A stretch of 50,454 nt of DNA from the NCBI GenBank assembly GCA_015501585.1, contig JADNRY010000422.1:1-50454 (forward strand). The letters are read 5' to 3'. Shown here in pieces: positions 20,813 through 32,412 of this stretch; the first letter of the stretch is position 1, and each line of letters opens with the position of its first letter. A program made the translations under genes and the position numbers. Below the pieces are notes generated by a model. It was not told the origin of the DNA and did not search any database. It was given only the letters and a program-made list of their open reading frames with translations. The DNA is from Rhodocollybia butyracea (Eukaryota > Basidiomycota > Agaricomycetes > Agaricales > Omphalotaceae).

Positions 20813-23182
20813 ATGAGCTCTCAGCATGCCATTGACGAAGGCTACAACGATGAAGATGTTTTGAACCATTCTGTTGGCCACAGAAGTACTGAGCTACCTC
20901 CTGGGCTGAATTCGGCGCAGGAATGCGAAGGTAGTCGTGTTAATTATTGATTTAGTTGGCCGGTCTCTGATGGCTGTCCATTCAGAACTCGCTTTCCAGC
21001 TGTTAGCATCTTTACCAAGAGCCCGTCTCGCTACTATTCAAAGAAGGCTGGCTCCCTTACTACAATTTGATGTTGTAGGAGTGAGTCTTGAGCTTCTTTC
21101 ACTCCACTTACACTTACCTTTTGAACTCGCTTTCTTCTAGTCCTTACCGGCAGAGGTCTCTCTGCAAATATTCTCCCATTTACCTTTTCCCGCTCTGCTT
21201 ACTTGTGGTCTCGTCTCTCGGCGCTGGAGTATCCTAGCCAATGACCAAACACTATGGAAGAGGCTCTGCGATGCTCGCGGGTGGGAGTGGCGACATCCAT
21301 CCGGTTTTTCAGCTTTCACATCTGCAAGTGCTGCCCGTGATACCTGGAACGACTCGGACGATGAAGGAATGGGCGATTCTGACGAGGAAGCAGACGCAGA
21401 AGAGGTAGCAGATACTCTTATGAGTGAACTTGAAGCAGCCAAAGCGAAACTGACGTTGATGCACGCAGAGCTCGATTCTGGGCTCGCATCCATGTCCTTC
21501 TCCAGCTTCTCGCCGATAGCCTCCACATCCATTAACCACATCAGTCGAGCTAGTACCTTTCCTCCTCCGAACCACTCAAACTCCTCGTCGACATCCACCT
21601 TGCGTCCTCGAGCAATAGCGCGACATTCCGCTCCTTCCTTACTTGCCTCTATTGGACCAGGCACTCCACCAAAACCAAACCATAAAATCCTTCATCAAAC
21701 TCACGTTAAACTTCAAAGGCGAATTCTGACCTCCTCGTATCGATTATCAGCACTACAAACCCGTGGTGCGTCTAACCACAACTCGCATACGAATACAATA
21801 TATTGCCTCCAACTCTACACATATCCTTCCGGCATCCAGGTCCTCTTCACTGGATCGCGCGACAAGACTGTCAGAGAATGGAATCTGTCAACGGGGACCG
21901 TCGAACGGGTGATCAGTGGTGTTCACCTTAGTTCCGTACTGAGCATTTGCGCCCACAATGGCTTGCTCGCTACTGCTGGTAGCGACAGGAAGGTAGTGGT
22001 TTGGGATTTGGAGCAACTCAGGGTCGTCAAGGTCATCTCCGACCACGAGGAAAGCGTGCTTTGCGTGCGTTTCGACGATGCGCGACTAGTATCTTGTTCG
22101 AAAGGTCTGTAACTTGCTTGTCTTTGTTTGCATGTTCTTGGATCATGAATACTGGGTATAGATCGCACAGTCCGAACATACCTGTTTCCCGATCTGGCAC
22201 CACAATTCGTCCTGCGTGCACATAGAGCAGCTGTAAACGCCGTGTCTATATCAGACACCCTCATTGTATCTGGCTCGGGTGATCGATCGATTAGGTTGTG
22301 GGACGCAAAAACAGGCAATCTACTGCGTACGTTTGAAAACCATCACAGTAGAGGGTAAAGGCATTCTAACACTGGCTATACTTTTTCTGACGAATTTTTT
22401 GACAGAATTGCCTCTATCGATTTCAAACCGCCCTACGTACTCTCAGGGTCTTCGGACCAGCATCTTCGCCTGTTCGACATCACCACCTTACAGGGCTGGT
22501 CTACCTCTCCTGAATACGAATCGAACCCAGAGCATGCAGGTTCCCAAGCTTCGCCACTCCCCTCATCTTTTGTCCCAGCTTTCCAGTCAGTAAATGTGAA
22601 CACCTCGCTAGATGGTTTAAGTACCATACTTGGCCCTGCCTACCAAAATGTCGCGTTCGGCCAGCCGGGTCAAGCCGTCATGTGTCGGACATGTGGTAAC
22701 AGTGGGCTCATTCCTCTCGGAGGAAATGGACGTCCAAATCACGTCCATAGGAATATGCTCCACAGGGATCTAGTACGGAGTGTAGCGTTTGGAGATGATT
22801 TTGTTTTGAGTGGGAGCTACGATTTAAGTATCAAGGTCCGTCAATGTTCGTTTTCCTCAGATTCTTCGTCAGCGCTCAACGAAATGTTACTAGATTTGGG
22901 ATCGTAAGACTGGCGCTTTGGTGGCGGATCTTTCTGGAGGCCATACCGGAAGAATATTTTGTATTGGGTTTGACCGCACGAAAGTAAGCCCTTCAGGACT
23001 CGTCGCCCTGCTTATGCGCTAATGACTGCTCTATCGCTGTAGATTGTCTCGTGTGGAGAGGATCAGGTAAGAGCGCTCTCCTATATCTACGATGTCATAG
23101 CTCTTACGTTTATCTCTAATTGCAGCGGATCTGTATCTGGGACTTTGCTCATGGAATTGACACTAGTTTCATAGAGCTGTGA
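20813..23182 (+). CDS. F-box/WD40 repeat protein (SCF ubiquitin ligase adaptor type)
   Basis: Eight exons (20813-20930, 20986-21080, 21141-22104, 22162-22354, 22406-22835, 22894-22983, 23043-23066, 23126-23182) sum to 1758 nt, 585 residues. The F-box starts at residue 72 (SLPAEVSLQIFSHLPFPALL, then CGLVSRRWSILANDQTLWKR) and is preceded by a helical segment. An acidic insert and a low-complexity Ser/Thr region follow. About seven WD repeats then come, including FTGSRDKTVREWNL, ATAGSDRKVVVWDL, SGSGDRSIRLWD, SGSSDQHLRLFD, SGSYDLSIKIWD and SCGEDQRICIWDF. A long loop between the last repeats carries CRTCGNSG, which might bind metal. Proteins of this shape bind Skp1 by the F-box and present substrates through the propeller. 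The targets are unknown. The frame is intact throughout. Confidence 0.92.
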
Positions 23183-23667
23183 TTTATTTCCTTTCCTTTT
23201 CCCGTTCCTGGCATTCAATTTCCATCTGTTGCTCTACATGACTAACCAGCGCTTTCGTTTGTCGCACATGGTCGTAAGTTATTATCCCCCTTCACCACAG
23301 GATACCTATGTACTTCATCTACTTATTACCAGTAATCAAATCACCATGACCATTTCATACATTGTACGTCCCCTCAAAACCCAGCCAGACGTAGCTGTTT
23401 GTTCAAGTTGCATTTCCGAGAGTATTAGTGTATTAGTTCCTCGCAAGCCCCTCGAGCACCGGGTGTATGTGGGAGGCTGAGATCAAAAATGGAGCAGGTG
23501 CGCTTGGCTCCATCATGTTGTGGAGCTTTCATCAATAGCGACATCGCCAAAAGAATCTGTATTTAAGACAACGATCAGGTTTTCCCTTACTTGCCACCGT
23601 AACATTCCCCACCACCAACAGCAAAAACACACTTTCGTTCATTTCACACTCTTTCATCACAGTAATC
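23183..23667. other. Intergenic region upstream of the secreted-protein gene
   Basis: No gene supported. Bases just before 23668 ('cattccccaccaccaacag' then 'cactctttcatcacagta') look like a fungal 5' leader. Small open frames lie on both strands and lack conserved features. Confidence 0.35.
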
Positions 23668-24257
23668 ATGCAATTCACTCTCCTCATCTCCACTATCGTG
23701 GCGCTCCTCACTGCTTTCACTTCGGCCCAACCCGTCGCCAGGAATGCCTTGGATGTTTGGTCACCAACGGTCTTGTCTCCTACTTCGACTACGGTCTGGA
23801 CTCAAGGACAGCAGTACAACGTTACTTGGTGATTTTTGCGCTTTTTTTTCCAGCTTTGGCGTTTCTGCTTTCGTAGCTTATTCTTTGGTACTCAAGGGAC
23901 ACTTCGGATGCCCCCAGCCAAATTTCCAACGGTGCTTCTGTTAGGTTGGGTGTACAGCACACACTCACTGATACTGGTACGCTGAGTTGTCTGGATACTT
24001 CGAATATTTGCCGATACCGACTCTTTATTATGTTCCAGTGCTTGCCGATGGTTTCGACCTCAGACAAGGATGGGTCACTGTTACAGCTCCTGTTGTTCCT
24101 TCAGGATCTGAATACACCATTATCCGTACGTGGCTATTGTTTGTAGCTGTACCATGACTGCTGCAACTGAATCACCGTTCTTGCTGTTACAGTTTTCGGT
24201 GACTCTGGTAACGAAAGCGAAGAGTTTTCCATCATCGCTGCTTATCTTCACCTCTGA
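23668..24257 (+). CDS. KRE9/KNH1-like small secreted protein
   Basis: Four exons (23668-23828, 23897-23976, 24039-24125, 24193-24257) give 393 nt, 130 residues. A signal peptide MQFTLLISTIVALLTAFTSA is followed by a single Ig-like domain of the Kre9/Knh1 N-terminal type: DVWSPTVLSPTSTTVWTQGQ, YNVTW, DTSDAPSQISNGASVRLG, LADGFDLRQGWVTVTAP, then IILFGDSGNESEEFSI. The protein ends right after the domain, with no Ser/Thr-rich tail or GPI signal. Members of this short form are abundant in agarics and are secreted to the cell wall or medium; the precise role is unknown, with yeast Kre9 linked to beta-1,6-glucan. Broken pieces of the 3' half occur at about 29220-29290 and 40470-40580. Confidence 0.88.
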
Positions 24258-25000
24258 GCTATATGATTGCCAGAAAGTACTTTACCGTTAATTATCTGTC
24301 AGTATGGATCTTAACAAGGACTTTGGTTTCAACTTCGTACGGGATAATTTTAAGCAGTAATGTCAAGCATGCGGTAAAAAGCGAGTAATTATGGTGCCTA
24401 CCCAAAGATATCATAGCTATTACGCTTTTGGCCAGTTTTGGCCATGAAGCTTGAAGCCTCACAGCCCGGTCGCTGCTCCCCTTACATTCGCTTCTATTCG
24501 TCATTCTTCAGGGCCTCAACGCGATCATTCACTCATGCCTTTTCAACTTCGCTTTTTGCTGGTTCTTGAGCTCCTCGTCGTCGAGCGTGTAACAAACATT
24601 CCATCCAGACATGAGGGCTCACTAGATATGTTGAACGGAGGTTGAATAAAAGAGGTGAGCAATAAGAAAGTGTATCCGATTTGTTTGAGTGCCTCAATCA
24701 TCAAATATGCCCAAGTACTCAGCGCGTTGTTCTACACTCATGTTGTTGGGAGCGGAGATGTTAATTATATTCTATCCGTTGGAGTGGGCCAGAGTGGTCT
24801 GCTGAGGATACGCTAGCACGGAATAGAGCTCATCGTGACTAGAACATGACTGTAGTAACCTGAGATCTACGCTACGAGATGATACCACGTGATCAGCTAA
24901 GGGCAGGTCCGATTGGAGTACCCTACTCCACCGTTCTATCCGTTCTCACAGCACGAACACTTCATACGTGAGACTTGAGGCCTTACACTCAAAACTGGAT
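24258..25000. other. Spacer with shared downstream flank
   Basis: From about 24940 ('acagcacgaacac', then 'cttacactcaaaactggatc') the sequence repeats at about 29615-29715 downstream of the second membrane-protein copy. The rest has no gene that I can support. Confidence 0.4.
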
Positions 25001-27096
25001 CTATACATGAGGGATGAAAGTAGTCCACTGTACTTCTTGTAGAGCAGCCAAGGGAAGATCTCGGAACGCAAGAACAAAGGTGGTAAGTCTGGCAACAAAG
25101 TAGGTTATAAGGCTCACCAGGCCAGTACATCTACATACGAGGAAGAAGATCCTGCCAATAGTAAAACTCTTCCATGTCAATCCGGGTCTCGAACAAGAGA
25201 TTACTACACGGGACAACACTATGACAGTCATGCACACCAAGGGAAGGAGGGTCATGCAGAGTGAGGTTGTCTGCCACAGGACTCTTTCCACGTTCGTTTG
25301 GAACTGAAAAGTCCAAGCTACACAGTGAATAGCGCCAAACATGGCTCCAAGAAGCATCTCCAAGGACATGGGGAACAAAGAACCTTTTCCAACAATGGAA
25401 AAAGAGTAAAACGGTGGACCTCCATAGAAAGTAGGCACGCGGGTAGCAAATTCCAGAGTAAGAAAGCTAGTGGAATCAAGTTCAGTAGCTGGGGACGTTC
25501 GTGTCATCACGTTTGGTAAGGACTGAACGGAATGAGTGTTTATGTTGTAGATACTTGTGACATTGTTTTCACCCCAAGGCGAGCCATATGCAAACAGAGA
25601 TAGGTGAAGGGATATGTGAAATCCCGTCCAAAGACGGTTGATATATCGCACGCCATCCTCTAACAATGAAAGCGGAAGGCGACGGCGAAGAGCACCCGAG
25701 TCTGAGTCGTCCACTGTGATCTCCGACCTCGGCATATCTTCCTTCCTATTCTCAGCTAGACTTATACCTTCTGCACATATGGACTCCGAAGACGCAACGG
25801 AAGATTCGCAATGGTGCATCTCTAGTGCATCCCGATCTCCGACTTGCGCAGGCACAGCCAAGGTTAGCTGTGAAGTTCCTGCATCCGTGATACCAGCGTC
25901 CTCGGGAACAGCAGTGGAGTTATAGTGTGGCGGCAACGTTTCGTAGGAGGAAAGTGTCGAATCCATTGCAAGCGAGTTGTCACCTAATCTATACAGAGGA
26001 TAAAAAGAGTCTTCGATGGATCGCTTATCGTTGTTTTTTCTCTCCTGTACTACTGTATTCCCTCCATCAGTCCTAGTGTCTTCTTCGATACTGCTGTCTG
26101 ATAAAATACCGGGTTCAACCAAGGGTAGGTCAATCTCGGACAACATAAACCTGGTTGATACAAATGCGTCGGAAAAAAAGTTGGACCCAAAGAAGTCGGT
26201 GGAAAAGCCAGCAACAGCTTGTGAAGGGGCTTGGAACTGTCGGTTGTCGAAAGGGATGTCCAGAGTCCCATGATGAGTTCCTGTTTCTGAGTCAGAAGGC
26301 TCCTCAGAGACAGCCCGGCCAGGCCGCATTGATAATAGGATTGGATGATGAACATCCAACGGCTTCGCCCACCATAAGATGTAAGTTAGTATGTTTAGAG
26401 AGGCGAAAGCTACAGTCGTAATCTCGAGCTCCGTGATAGCTAGATGCTGAAATGCTCGAGATATGACCTGGGCCATAAACCAGGTCGTCTGGACCAAAAC
26501 AAGTGTTTTCGACACTGCATCTCCTTTGCTTCTGTCCATGATCTCGGAGCTAGAGATCGAAGGCAAAATTACTGAGTTTTCCTTCAGAAGGGTAGCCAGT
26601 TGTGAGGCCTGTAGGACCCCAATGACCTCTCCAGTGTCTTTAGTGAGCACGAACCCACCCATGACTATAAACATGCCATGAGTAAGTGTCCAATCAGAAC
26701 CTTCGGAGATTTGAGTACAGAAAAGTACTACAACAGCATCCAAAACTTACAACCGGGATAATCATGTAACTGTTTTATCGCTCTTTTTGCTGACCATAAT
26801 TGATTTGCTGCCCACAAGATAATATATTCTGGAGCAATAAGTGCCACAGCTAGTATCTTGACTCTTTGCCGCAGGGTGTCCTGATCAGAGTCATGATGAG
26901 ATGGAATATTGGGATGAACTGCAACCCAGGTACATGCAAAGATTGTCGTGAGGCAGCTCCAGATAAGCCCAGGAACAGTGCGAGTAGAACTTGTATTTGG
27001 AGAAGATTGAGAGAAGCCGTTGGGGTCGAGGGCTGGGGTAGGAAGAGCGAAACCTCCCCAGACGAAGTAAAAGAGCACCGTGACCGCGATGAGCAT
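25001..27096 (-). CDS. Multi-pass membrane protein of an agaric family, intact copy
   Basis: Exon 1 27096-26751 and exon 2 26700-25001 (intron 50 nt, gtaagt donor) give 2046 nt, 681 residues. A hydrophobic N terminus (VLFYFVWGGFALPTPALD) could be a signal or first helix. Then come IWSCLTTIFACTWVAVHPNIP, a helix around VALIAPEYIILWAANQLW, the block HGMFIVMGGFVL, EIMDRSKGDAVSKTLVLVQT, ITELEITTVAFASLNILTYI and WWAKPLDVHHPIL. A long variable hydrophilic domain (about 290-480) follows, then three more hydrophobic segments near the C terminus and the ending TTFIPHV. This architecture is common in Agaricomycetes proteins of unknown function, often in many copies. I know of no assigned activity. A second copy lies at 29707-36392 and is split by a retrotransposon. 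Confidence 0.82.
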
Positions 27097-27299
27097 TTCT
27101 TTGAAAGGATTCGGATTCGACGCTCTGCAGTGTTATATATCTACATTTTGGCGTGGCCCCAACAAGAAAATCCACAGTGATGATCAGGTTTCTGGCGTTG
27201 TGAGGCAAGAGGCATAGCTTTGTGTTTTGAACGAGTGGGACAAGTACGATCATTACGGGCCGGATAAGTCCGTGAAGGTTAAGTTTAGTCCATCCAACA

Positions 27300-27982
27300 C
27301 ACTACGCCAGCGTCAAAAAATATCGGGCGAAATTATTGCCGAAATTATTGTTGTAATTGCTTACCTTTTTCGATAGAGATTTCGCATGTAAAATTTTGAT
27401 AATTTCGGCTGAAAAATATACTGTAATTGATTATGTTTTTCAATCCGAATTTCACCGGTAATCTGTTATCTATTTCATCTGAAAAAGATAATGAAATTCC
27501 TTATCTATTTCATTAAAAATTTCGCTCGAAATTATTACAAGGTAATAACTGGCCAAGAACTGGGAGGCTCGGTCATGTGATGCATCTGACAATACTTTAG
27601 GCAAATGTGAGAGCAGAACTGGACAGAGGTGTAGCAATTTTATGTCTGGGTGTGACTAGTGCAGCCATGCATGTACAGGATCCCATAAGTCGCGTTCAAA
27701 GACAGGAAATCTTGTCAGATGCATCACATGACCGAGCCTCCTTGTAATAATTTCGAGCGAAATTTTTAATGAAATAGATAAGGAATTTCATTATCTTTTT
27801 CGGATGAAATAGTTAACAGATTACCGGTGAAATCCGGATTGAAAAACATAATCAATTACAGTATATTTTTCAGCCAAAATTATCAAAGATTTACACGCGA
27901 AATCTCTATCGAAAAAGGTAAGCAATTACAGCAATAATTTCGGCAATAATTTTGCCCAATATTTTTTGACGCTGCCGCAGTG
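27300..27982. mobile_element. Foldback MITE 1 with CACTA-type ends
   Basis: A 683-bp palindromic element: 27300-27580 is the imperfect reverse complement of about 27700-27982. Left end CACTACGCCAGCGTC and right end (reverse complement) CACTGCGGCAGCGTC; flanked by 3-bp direct repeats 'aca' (27297-27299, 27983-27985). CACTA/G termini plus a 3-bp target duplication fit the CACTA (CMC) superfamily. No transposase frame, so it is non-autonomous. Arms of about 280 bp could form a very long hairpin if transcribed. Confidence 0.75.
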
Positions 27983-29706
27983 ACAGACCTGAAGGTTAAT
28001 ATTAATTGTTTTCAATGTTCGGCCCAACTCCTGCTGGTCCTCATCTAACCATCAAACAAACCAAAGATTAAATGTTAGCTGATTCTCGAATGCACAATGT
28101 GACGGGGAAGCTGAATATATGAGCAGGTCAAAGCAAAGGTACGTTCTATTACCATTAACCTCGTCCTTGTATCTAGTCACTGCGGCTGCCTTCAAATGTT
28201 CTTCAACCAACGTTGCATGTTGTTTGAAAGCATTTGAACCCGGAAGTTGACTTCCATCTACCCTTTGACCAAGACCACTCACTATCTTCTAGGACACATT
28301 TAAATATTTGATTTTCTCTGAAAACTCGACCTGTTCAAGCTCTCGCTGACCCGTGAGGTCAATACCGGAATGATGATGAGAAACACCTTGCGCTCTCCGT
28401 AACAAGTGATCTCGCTCACCTCTGAAACTAAGCCCAGCTATCTCCAAAACCCAAACATCCCTGACACCAATGTTAAGTTCAGTTATGAACGCCCCTATGA
28501 AGCCTGCAAGATCAAGAAGGCAAATTGTACAATGTTCTCTGTAGACACCATCCTCTCTGTGGCCGCCGTACACACGTACACCCCCAGATTCTAAAAACCT
28601 CGATGTTGAACCAATTCAGGACAATCCCAGATCCGCATCAGATTGTGCTTACCTGAGGGCAAATGGCCTGACCCACCGACACATCACTGACATCGCGTAT
28701 CTCATCAACAATAAAACTTATCTACCACCCGGCCCAAGCCCAGAATCCAGTCTACTGAATCAGCTGATGCACCCTCTGCGACATATGTGCCCGTGGCCGG
28801 TTCAAAAGCCAACGTGCTTGATAATTTCCCCGTGCATGTTGCGTCCAGTACTGGAGTATGCGGGTGGACGCTACGAGTGCATAGTCATAATGTTGTGCGA
28901 GGGAAGAGAGGGGGAGGAAAAAGGGATAAGCGTTGGAATTTGAAAACTTACAGCACTGCATAAATTCGTTGATTGAAGACTGTAATGCTGCTTCCAAATT
29001 GATGCAGACATGGCGAGAGACTGGGGAACATATTTCGACGCAGAGCACAGTGATACCCAATTGGTAAGTAGTATTATTGTCCTACGTGAATTGTAATCCG
29101 CTTAGGGAATGGGAGAGATAAACCAACGACTCATACACTGAATATGTAGAAGAAAGAGTGATACTGGAGTGCAAGAAAAGCAATGTTGTTTCTTTTTGAA
29201 TCACGATTCTTCCGTTTTTGAGACTCGTTTTCCATCATCGCTGCTTTTCTTTACTGAGCTATATTGCCAGAAATTACATCACCGTTAAAGGCTATCAAGA
29301 AGGTGAACTACGATGTTTCTGTATAATGATCATCGAGCAAATGGTGTCCAACCCAGAGAAGCGAATGTCCACACACCATCGGGTTGCCGTCCTGTATCTC
29401 ATCATAAAACCATACCGCCTAGTCTTATATAAACTTTGCTTAGTGTGTGCCCTCTGTGACATACCATACTACCGACGGGTCCACTGTCATCTAGCAACAG
29501 TGCCAGAGGTGCAGTGGCGTGTGAGTTGGGCTAAGGTGTCTCTTAGTATGAGGCTTACGCTTATCGTATCTTATCAACAATGAGATGATACTTACTCAGT
29601 ATATTCTATCTGTTCTTACAGTACAAACACACAATATGTCCATACACGAGAGTTGAGGCGTTGAGGACTTAGCCTTGGCATTAAGGCCTTACACTCAAAA
29701 CTGGAT
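27983..29706. other. Gene-poor stretch with duplicated fragments
   Basis: About 28940-29055 resembles about 40255-40375 ('acttacagc', 'gaagact', 'tggcgagagactggggaaca' versus a diverged form). About 29220-29290 repeats the 3' end of the KRE9-like gene ('ttttccatcatcgctgc') without its start. Minus-strand frames at 28289-28573 and 28752-29060 look partly protein-like (for example SFRGERDHLLRRAQGV) but have no splice-consistent model and no recognised family; they may be remnants of one old gene. Confidence 0.4.
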
Positions 29707-30470
29707 CTATACATGAGGGATGAAAGTAGTCCACTGTACTTCTTGTAGCGCAGCCAAAGGAAGATCTCGAAGGAGAATGAATGCAAGAGTAAAGGTGGTG
29801 AGTCTGGCGACAATGTAAGTAAAAAAACTTACTAGATTAGTCCATGTACATATGGGGAAAAGGATACTGTGAATAATAAATCTCTTCCATGCCGATTTGA
29901 TTCTCGGTTTAGAGAATTTTAATTGCAACAACACTGTGTAAGTCGTAATCACTAAGGGAACAAGGGTCATGCAGAGTGAGGTTGTCCACCACAGGACTTT
30001 TTCCTCGTTCGTTGGAAACTGAAAAGTCCAAGCTACACAGTGAATAGCGCCAAAAATAGCTCCAAGAAGCATCTCCAAGAATGTGGGATACAAAGAGCCT
30101 TTTCCATTAATGGGAGAAGAGTAAAACGGTGGACCTCCATAGAAAGTAGGGACACAGGTGGTGAACTCCAAAGCGAGAAAGCTCGTAGAATTAAGTCTAG
30201 TAGCTGAGGACGTTTGTGTCTTTATGTTTGGTAAGGACTGAGTTCTCATGATGTGGACGCTTGTGATATTGCTTGGGTGCCACCAAGGCAAGACAAATGC
30301 TGCCATGAATAGGCGGATTCTCATCCGAACACGGTTGATGTACCGCTTGTCATACTTTAACAATGAGAGTGGAAGGCGATGGTGAAGAGTATCTGAGTCA
30401 GAGTTGACCTCTGTGATCTCCGACTTCGGCAAATCTTCCACTACCGGACTTATACCTTCTGCACATATGG

Positions 30471-30735
30471 TGTAACACCCCTAGGGTGGTCGTCCTTAAT
30501 TCACACGAGAGAACACGACAAGGCTTTGCAATGTGTGTACTACAGGTGTAAAAGAACTACAGTACGTAAGCGCTAGACGTGAGTTTTATACTATGCATGA
30601 CTTAATAGATAAGATTGACTATTAAATAGGCCGTTATCACTAGATAATGGCGATGTGTGATTAGATGGAGCGCTATCACTTATTGATAGCGCCAGCAGGT
30701 CAGGACTAAGTCCATAAGACGGCGGGGGCGTTACA
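30471..30735 (-). repeat. 3' LTR of the retrotransposon
   Basis: 265 bp starting tgtaacacccctagggtgg and ending gggggcgttaca. It differs from the other LTR at three positions that I can count by eye (c/t near 30494, c/t near 30564, g/t near 30579). Confidence 0.85.
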
Positions 30736-31208
30736 CCCTCCCCCACTAGATTAACATCTCAGACGTTAATCGAATAACTGAAGCCGGAATATGGACTCCT
30801 AGTGATGGCATATCACTAGTGGGCGTTGAGTGTTGGCGTAACACTCGCAATCCAGCATTGATCCGGCAGTAAGCCTACTGTAAAACAGCGGCGTATAATA
30901 ATTAATGTAGCAGGATTTTATCCCACTACTTGTGATACTACAAGTACTAAGTAGTACAGGTCAAGTAAGTCGACTGTAATGTGGGCCGACGGTCCAAGAC
31001 ACGTGACTGGCCTGGAATCGTGTCAAGATGACCAGTTTTCAGGCCACTGACTTGATACGGGTTTTGCGCCCATCCCGTTGCACTTGCATCGGAAATTTCT
31101 GCTTCAACCACTAGTGGGACAATGTCCCATGGCAGGAAACTGCTCAGATATGTCCGAGAGTTAAATTTCGGTAGTATACTCAAGATTTTCGAGTACTGCA
31201 ATCGACTA

Positions 31209-31568
31209 CTAAATTCTCGCTGAGAATTTATTATGCGGAACTTCCGCTTGGTTCTCCCCCACAGAAAGAGAAGGTACTACCTTCCTTCCAATGCAAATGG
31301 TATTGAGGATAACATCGTATCTATGGACATTAATAATGTCGTAGTATACTTTATCGTCTATACCTCCATAGGAGGTATGTACATTCGCGCCAAAATTATA
31401 TTTGGCTTTGCTTCCTACAGTTCCTAACTGTAGAGAATGTTGGTCTGCCAATTGGTGGACTTTGATGTTTGCTAATTGAATGAATGCGGGGCTTAAAGCC
31501 TCGATTGTGCAGCCAGAGTCGAATAGCGTGAATGCTTCGACTCCTGTGATTTCAATGATTGCCGTCAT
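31209..31568 (-). pseudogene. Retropepsin-like aspartic protease remnant
   Basis: A 119-codon frame with FTLFDSGCTIEALSPAF, the catalytic DSG-type loop of retrotransposon proteases, and later DVILNTICIG, which resembles the DVILG strand. Upstream the same frame continues back through NRRLM and a linker but holds a TGA. It is separated from gag by about 850 bp of non-coding DNA and has no reverse transcriptase after it. Confidence 0.65.
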
Positions 31569-32412
31569 AAGACGGCGATTTTGGACTGGACCTTGGTTGA
31601 GGTCTGGTCATAAGTCACTAGACTTATGAATACCTTCACCCGTATTGGGTTTAGGCTCTTTGTTAGGCGTGTTAATAACCGCCATACAATCAGTGCCTTC
31701 CAGTTGTATCTGGTGGCTTTGAGGATTGAGCAACAAGAACGAGTCATCGTTCCAGTTATTCTCTAGGCATGTGATCAATCATGTAGTAGGATATTTATCC
31801 CGCCACTTGTAATACTACCAGTCGACAAAGTTGAACGAGGCATGCAATATGATAAGATTATCCGAACTGATAATCTACTTAGTCCAAACTAATACTAGTT
31901 TGGACTGAGATGACATCATATGTCAAAGCTGCAGTGCAGGCGCAGTGGGGTATCAGTCTCAATCTTAAAGATTTAGTCTGATATGCCATTATCAGGCGCC
32001 TTAATGATGTCATTAATATCGGAACTGATAATCAGTTCCGATAGTAACTTATGACACATTGGTTACTGGTCAGATGATAAGTATAGAATTTTGGCGAAAG
32101 TCGCCACATTTTTCTACCAGTCACCTGACTTAATTTTCATCGGTACTATCCGATTCAAATGCTAGTGGGGCATAGCCACCACAATGGTTTAACTCGGAAA
32201 CTTCCGAGAGTAGATGTTGCAGACTCGGAACTTCCCAGTACTGCGTTAAAATAAAATTCTAAGTAAGAATTACATGTGCGGAAATTCCGCTAGACCCTCC
32301 CCCTCTTTAAGAGAAGGATTATTGATGTACTTGTCCACTGGATGAGTCTTAATGCAAGAGACATGCAATATAGATGCAGTCTTTGAATACTATAGTACAG
32401 ACCGTTGGTCTG

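Noticed and set aside
28289..29060. Minus-strand frames as a spliced gene
   Set aside because: Partly protein-like composition, but I could not find donors and acceptors that join them in phase, and no family motif is visible.
31250..32310. Internal polypurine-like tracts as nested LTR elements
   Set aside because: No LTR sequence is found next to them; they belong to two internal modules of the same element.
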